From positions 1 through 64,000 of the forward strand of contig NZ_JAHCMU010000021.1 of assembly GCF_018449435.1 (NCBI RefSeq): 64,000 bases of DNA, in the 5' to 3' direction. Under the pieces are notes generated by a model. It was not told the DNA's origin and did not search any database. It was given only the letters and a program-made list of their open reading frames with translations. The position numbers and the translations under genes were made by a program. Below are positions 61,503-64,000 of the stretch, piece by piece (within the stretch, counting starts at the first letter, position 1; each line of letters opens with the position of its first letter). Source of the stretch: Flagellimonas sp. 389. GTDB taxonomy: Bacteria > Bacteroidota > Bacteroidia > Flavobacteriales > Flavobacteriaceae.

Positions 61503-63785
61503 ATGGGGGAGAACATCTACATTTTCATGGTTATTGCCTTGGCAATTCTTGCAATAACCGATTTAGTGGTTGGTGTCAGTAATGATGCTGTTAACTTTTT
61601 AAACTCTGCAATAGGGTCCAAAGCAATTTCCTTTAAAACCATAATGATCGTTGCAAGTGTAGGTATCGCTTTTGGCGCTATATCTTCAAGTGGTATGATG
61701 GAAGTTGCCCGAAAGGGTATTTTTAATCCGGGTGAATTTGTCTTTGAGGAGATTATGATCATATTTATGGCGGTCATGATCACGGACATTCTGCTCTTGG
61801 ATTTTTTCAACACGTTGGGTATGCCCACCTCTACAACCGTTTCCATTGTATTTGAACTTTTAGGTGCTTCAGTGGCAATCTCATTGGTCAAAATAAACAA
61901 AATGGATGGTGGGTTTTCAGACCTGGCAACCTACATCAATACAGATAAGGCCACAGAAATCATTGTAGGAATATTGCTCTCGGTTTTTATAGCTTTCACC
62001 ATTGGTGCCATAGTTCAGTTCCTTTCAAGATTATGGATTTCCTTTAACTTTAAAGCAAGGTCCAAATGGGTAGAAGCTCTTTTTGGGGGCTTGGCCATTA
62101 CCGCGATTATTTATTTTATATTGGTAAAGGGCCTAAAAAGTGCCGCTATTTTTAATGGCGCTCTTTCTGAATTTATTGCCAACCAACCACAACTTTTTGT
62201 ATTGGCGGACATTGTCGTATGGACACTAATTTCTTATGTTTTTGCCAAATTTCTGAACTGGAATGTTTACAAACTTGTCATTGCTTTTGGAACCTTTGCA
62301 TTGGCTATGGCCTTCGCTGGAAATGACCTCGTAAATTTTATAGGTGTTCCCATTGCAGCACTACAATCCTTCCAAGATTGGAGTGCTTCAGGTATAGCCC
62401 CGGCAGACTATAACATGAGTGGATTATCCGCTGCTGTACAGACCCCAACACTACTTTTACTTCTTTCTGGTGGCATTATGGTAATTACACTTTGGTTTTC
62501 CTCTAAAGCAAAAAGCGTTGTCAAGACCAGTGTAGATCTTGCAAGACAGGACGAAGGCGATGAACGCTTTCAACCCAATTATCTTTCTAGACAGGTTGTA
62601 AAACTGAGTATTGCCGCATTTGAAAATCTTTCAAAAGTAATTCCACCTTCTATTCAAAAAGGTATAGACAAACGTTTTGCTGTTCCATACACTTATGTTC
62701 CAAAAAGTAAAGTTCAGGAGATGCCTGCATTCGATATGGTAAGAGCTTCTGTAAATCTTATGGTGGCCAGTGTTCTTATATCCATTGCCACCTCCATGAA
62801 GTTGCCTTTATCGACTACCTATGTCACATTTATGGTCACCATGGGTACATCTCTAGCAGATAGGGCATGGGGAGCGGAAAGTGCCGTATATAGAGTTGCC
62901 GGAGTATTGAATGTAATAGGGGGTTGGTTCTTTACGGCCTTGAGTGCCTTTGTAGCAGCTTCGATCATAGCCTATATCCTTTACCTTGGCGGATTTATTG
63001 GATTGATACTATTGTTGCTTGCCGCAGCCACTATTTTACTGCGCAATTACATGTCTCACAACAAAAAAACAAAGGTCATTAGAGCGGAAGACAGCTTGCG
63101 CAGGGCAGAGAGCAGTTCCATACAGGGGGTTATCGAAGAAAGTGCCGATAATATTGGCAACATGATCAAGAGAAGTAACAAAATATACACCAATTGTGTC
63201 AACGGATTGGCAAGACATGATATAGAAACACTCAGAAAAAACCGAAAGGGGGTCAATAAAATGTCTGGTGAAATAGACGATCTAAAAAACAACATTTTCT
63301 ATTTTATAAAAAATTTGGATGAATCCAGTGTTGGTGGTGCCAGTAATTTCTACATCAGTCTATTGGGCCATCTACAGGATTTTTCACAATCTCTGGAATA
63401 CATTTCCACATTGGGCTACAAGCATGTGCATAACAATCATAAAAAGTTAAAGTATACACAGATCAAGGAACTCAAGGAACTGGATGTTGAACTGGAACAA
63501 CTTTTTAACAATACCCAAGAAATTTTTCAGACCAGGACTTTTGAAAAAATTCAATCAATCTTGATACGTAGGGACCAACTGTTTAAAATTATCTCGGAAA
63601 AAATAGAGAAGCAGGTAGCACGAACACGGACTGAAGAGTCGAGCCCAAAAAACACAACCTTATATTTCTCCTTTTTGACAGAAAGTAAGGACTTGGTAAA
63701 ATCCACAATGAAATTATTGGAACTCTATTATTCAGAACATGATAGCACTGTAGAGCCAGCCAGAATTGAAAAACAAAATAATTAG
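61503..63785 (+). CDS. PiT-family inorganic phosphate transporter
   Basis: About 760 residues from ATG 61503 (MGENIYIFMVIALAILAITD). Two PiT signature halves are seen: GVSNDAVNFLNSAIGSKAIS and the second FAGNDLVNFIGVPIAALQSF. The C-terminal 250 residues are soluble and helical, resembling a fused PhoU-like regulatory part (EDSLRRAESSSIQGVIEESA, SLEYISTLGYKHVHNNHKKL). It should import phosphate with a cation. The fusion and length are typical of Bacteroidetes members. Confidence 0.93.
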   Translation: MGENIYIFMVIALAILAITDLVVGVSNDAVNFLNSAIGSKAISFKTIMIVASVGIAFGAISSSGMMEVARKGIFNPGEFVFEEIMIIFMAVMITDILLLDFFNTLGMPTSTTVSIVFELLGASVAISLVKINKMDGGFSDLATYINTDKATEIIVGILLSVFIAFTIGAIVQFLSRLWISFNFKARSKWVEALFGGLAITAIIYFILVKGLKSAAIFNGALSEFIANQPQLFVLADIVVWTLISYVFAKFLNWNVYKLVIAFGTFALAMAFAGNDLVNFIGVPIAALQSFQDWSASGIAPADYNMSGLSAAVQTPTLLLLLSGGIMVITLWFSSKAKSVVKTSVDLARQDEGDERFQPNYLSRQVVKLSIAAFENLSKVIPPSIQKGIDKRFAVPYTYVPKSKVQEMPAFDMVRASVNLMVASVLISIATSMKLPLSTTYVTFMVTMGTSLADRAWGAESAVYRVAGVLNVIGGWFFTALSAFVAASIIAYILYLGGFIGLILLLLAAATILLRNYMSHNKKTKVIRAEDSLRRAESSSIQGVIEESADNIGNMIKRSNKIYTNCVNGLARHDIETLRKNRKGVNKMSGEIDDLKNNIFYFIKNLDESSVGGASNFYISLLGHLQDFSQSLEYISTLGYKHVHNNHKKLKYTQIKELKELDVELEQLFNNTQEIFQTRTFEKIQSILIRRDQLFKIISEKIEKQVARTRTEESSPKNTTLYFSFLTESKDLVKSTMKLLELYYSEHDSTVEPARIEKQNN

Positions 63786-63809
63786 TCTACCTTACATATC
63801 TTTGGTCCT

Positions 63810-64000
63810 ATGCGTCAACTGTTTATAGTTTTTGTGCTGCTAATTGGTGGAATTGCTGTTGCCCAAAACATTTCAGCTACTGAATTATTGGAAAAGACCA
63901 TCGAATTTCACGATCCAAACAAACGATGGAACACCTTTAAAGGTTCTTTTAAGATTACAATGCAAACTCCTAAATCCAGCGAGCGATTAAGCACAATAGC
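63810..64000 (+). CDS. DUF6503 family exported protein, 3' truncated
   Basis: The window ends 63 codons into this gene. It begins at ATG 63810 with a signal peptide (MRQLFIVFVLLIGGIAVAQ) followed by LLEKTIEFHDPNKRWNTFKG, the typical start of DUF6503 (LolA-like outer-membrane lipoprotein-sorting fold) proteins. It follows the phosphate transporter after 24 bp. Only the first part can be judged. Confidence 0.8.
   Translation, partial: MRQLFIVFVLLIGGIAVAQNISATELLEKTIEFHDPNKRWNTFKGSFKITMQTPKSSERLSTI

Overview
The window reads as a chromosome segment of a marine-type member of the Flavobacteriaceae (Bacteroidetes). The evidence is family-level: a type IX secretion (T9SS) adhesin with a type B C-terminal sorting domain next to a PorP/SprF outer-membrane protein, a carotenoid lycopene cyclase with a polyprenyl diphosphate synthase, flavobacterial-only families (DUF6090, DUF3078, DUF4097, DUF6503), candidate promoters of the TAnnTTTG type, absence of Shine-Dalgarno sequences, and a tRNA gene without an encoded CCA. 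Genus cannot be settled from the sequence alone.

Layout. 1-2.7 kb: 3' end of a giant thrombospondin-type-3 repeat adhesin (with 186-bp tandem DNA repeats) and its SprF-like partner. 2.8-8.95 kb: a ZIP transporter, then a minus-strand redox cluster (two zinc alcohol dehydrogenases, two tandem NTF2-like proteins, a TetR regulator), an SDR protein on the plus strand and a frameshifted remnant of a gluconolactonase/royal-jelly-like gene. Three copies of one 20-bp motif in front of tetR, one adh and the first NTF2 gene suggest a local TetR regulon. G+C is visibly higher up to about 8.7 kb than after it.

9.3-22.0 kb: a 12.7-kb integrated island in tRNA-Asn. It has a tyrosine integrase at its left end, a displaced tRNA 3' fragment with its own terminator at 9.24-9.34 kb, an intact tRNA-Asn at the right end, and tandem TGTGCAA arm-type sites just inside both ends. 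Its cargo is a palindrome-rich non-coding tract, a polyamine operon (arginine decarboxylase, agmatinase, deoxyhypusine-synthase-like enzyme, two small proteins), a Nudix and a VOC protein, a retropepsin/RimK-type ATP-grasp fusion with a coiled-coil protein and a SET-domain protein, and a DUF819 permease coupled to an M20 peptidase.

22.2-41.8 kb: housekeeping and envelope genes: RseP, SCO protein, feoA-feoB plus a tiny Cys-rich Feo partner, an ECF sigma/HEAT-containing anti-sigma operon followed by DUF4097 and ankyrin proteins that share one repeated leader, an S9 peptidase, a DtxR-type regulator with a ZIP transporter and a dyad operator, lycopene cyclase and a polyprenyl synthase. 41.9-50.3 kb: a second sigma factor and a TetR-controlled TolC/adaptor/RND efflux operon which is interrupted by a four-helix-bundle gene bounded by inverted repeats. 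50.3-64 kb: a YwqK-like protein, aspS, two lipoproteins, a ClC channel, a cold-shock protein, a tRNA-adenosine-deaminase-type enzyme, dxs, DUF3078, dGTPase, a PiT-family phosphate transporter, and the start of a DUF6503 gene cut by the window edge.

The strongest candidates for something not yet described are the tRNA-Asn island (polyamine synthesis beside a protease/ATP-grasp/SET module, plus its hairpin tract) and the inverted-repeat-bounded four-helix-bundle cassette inside an efflux operon.
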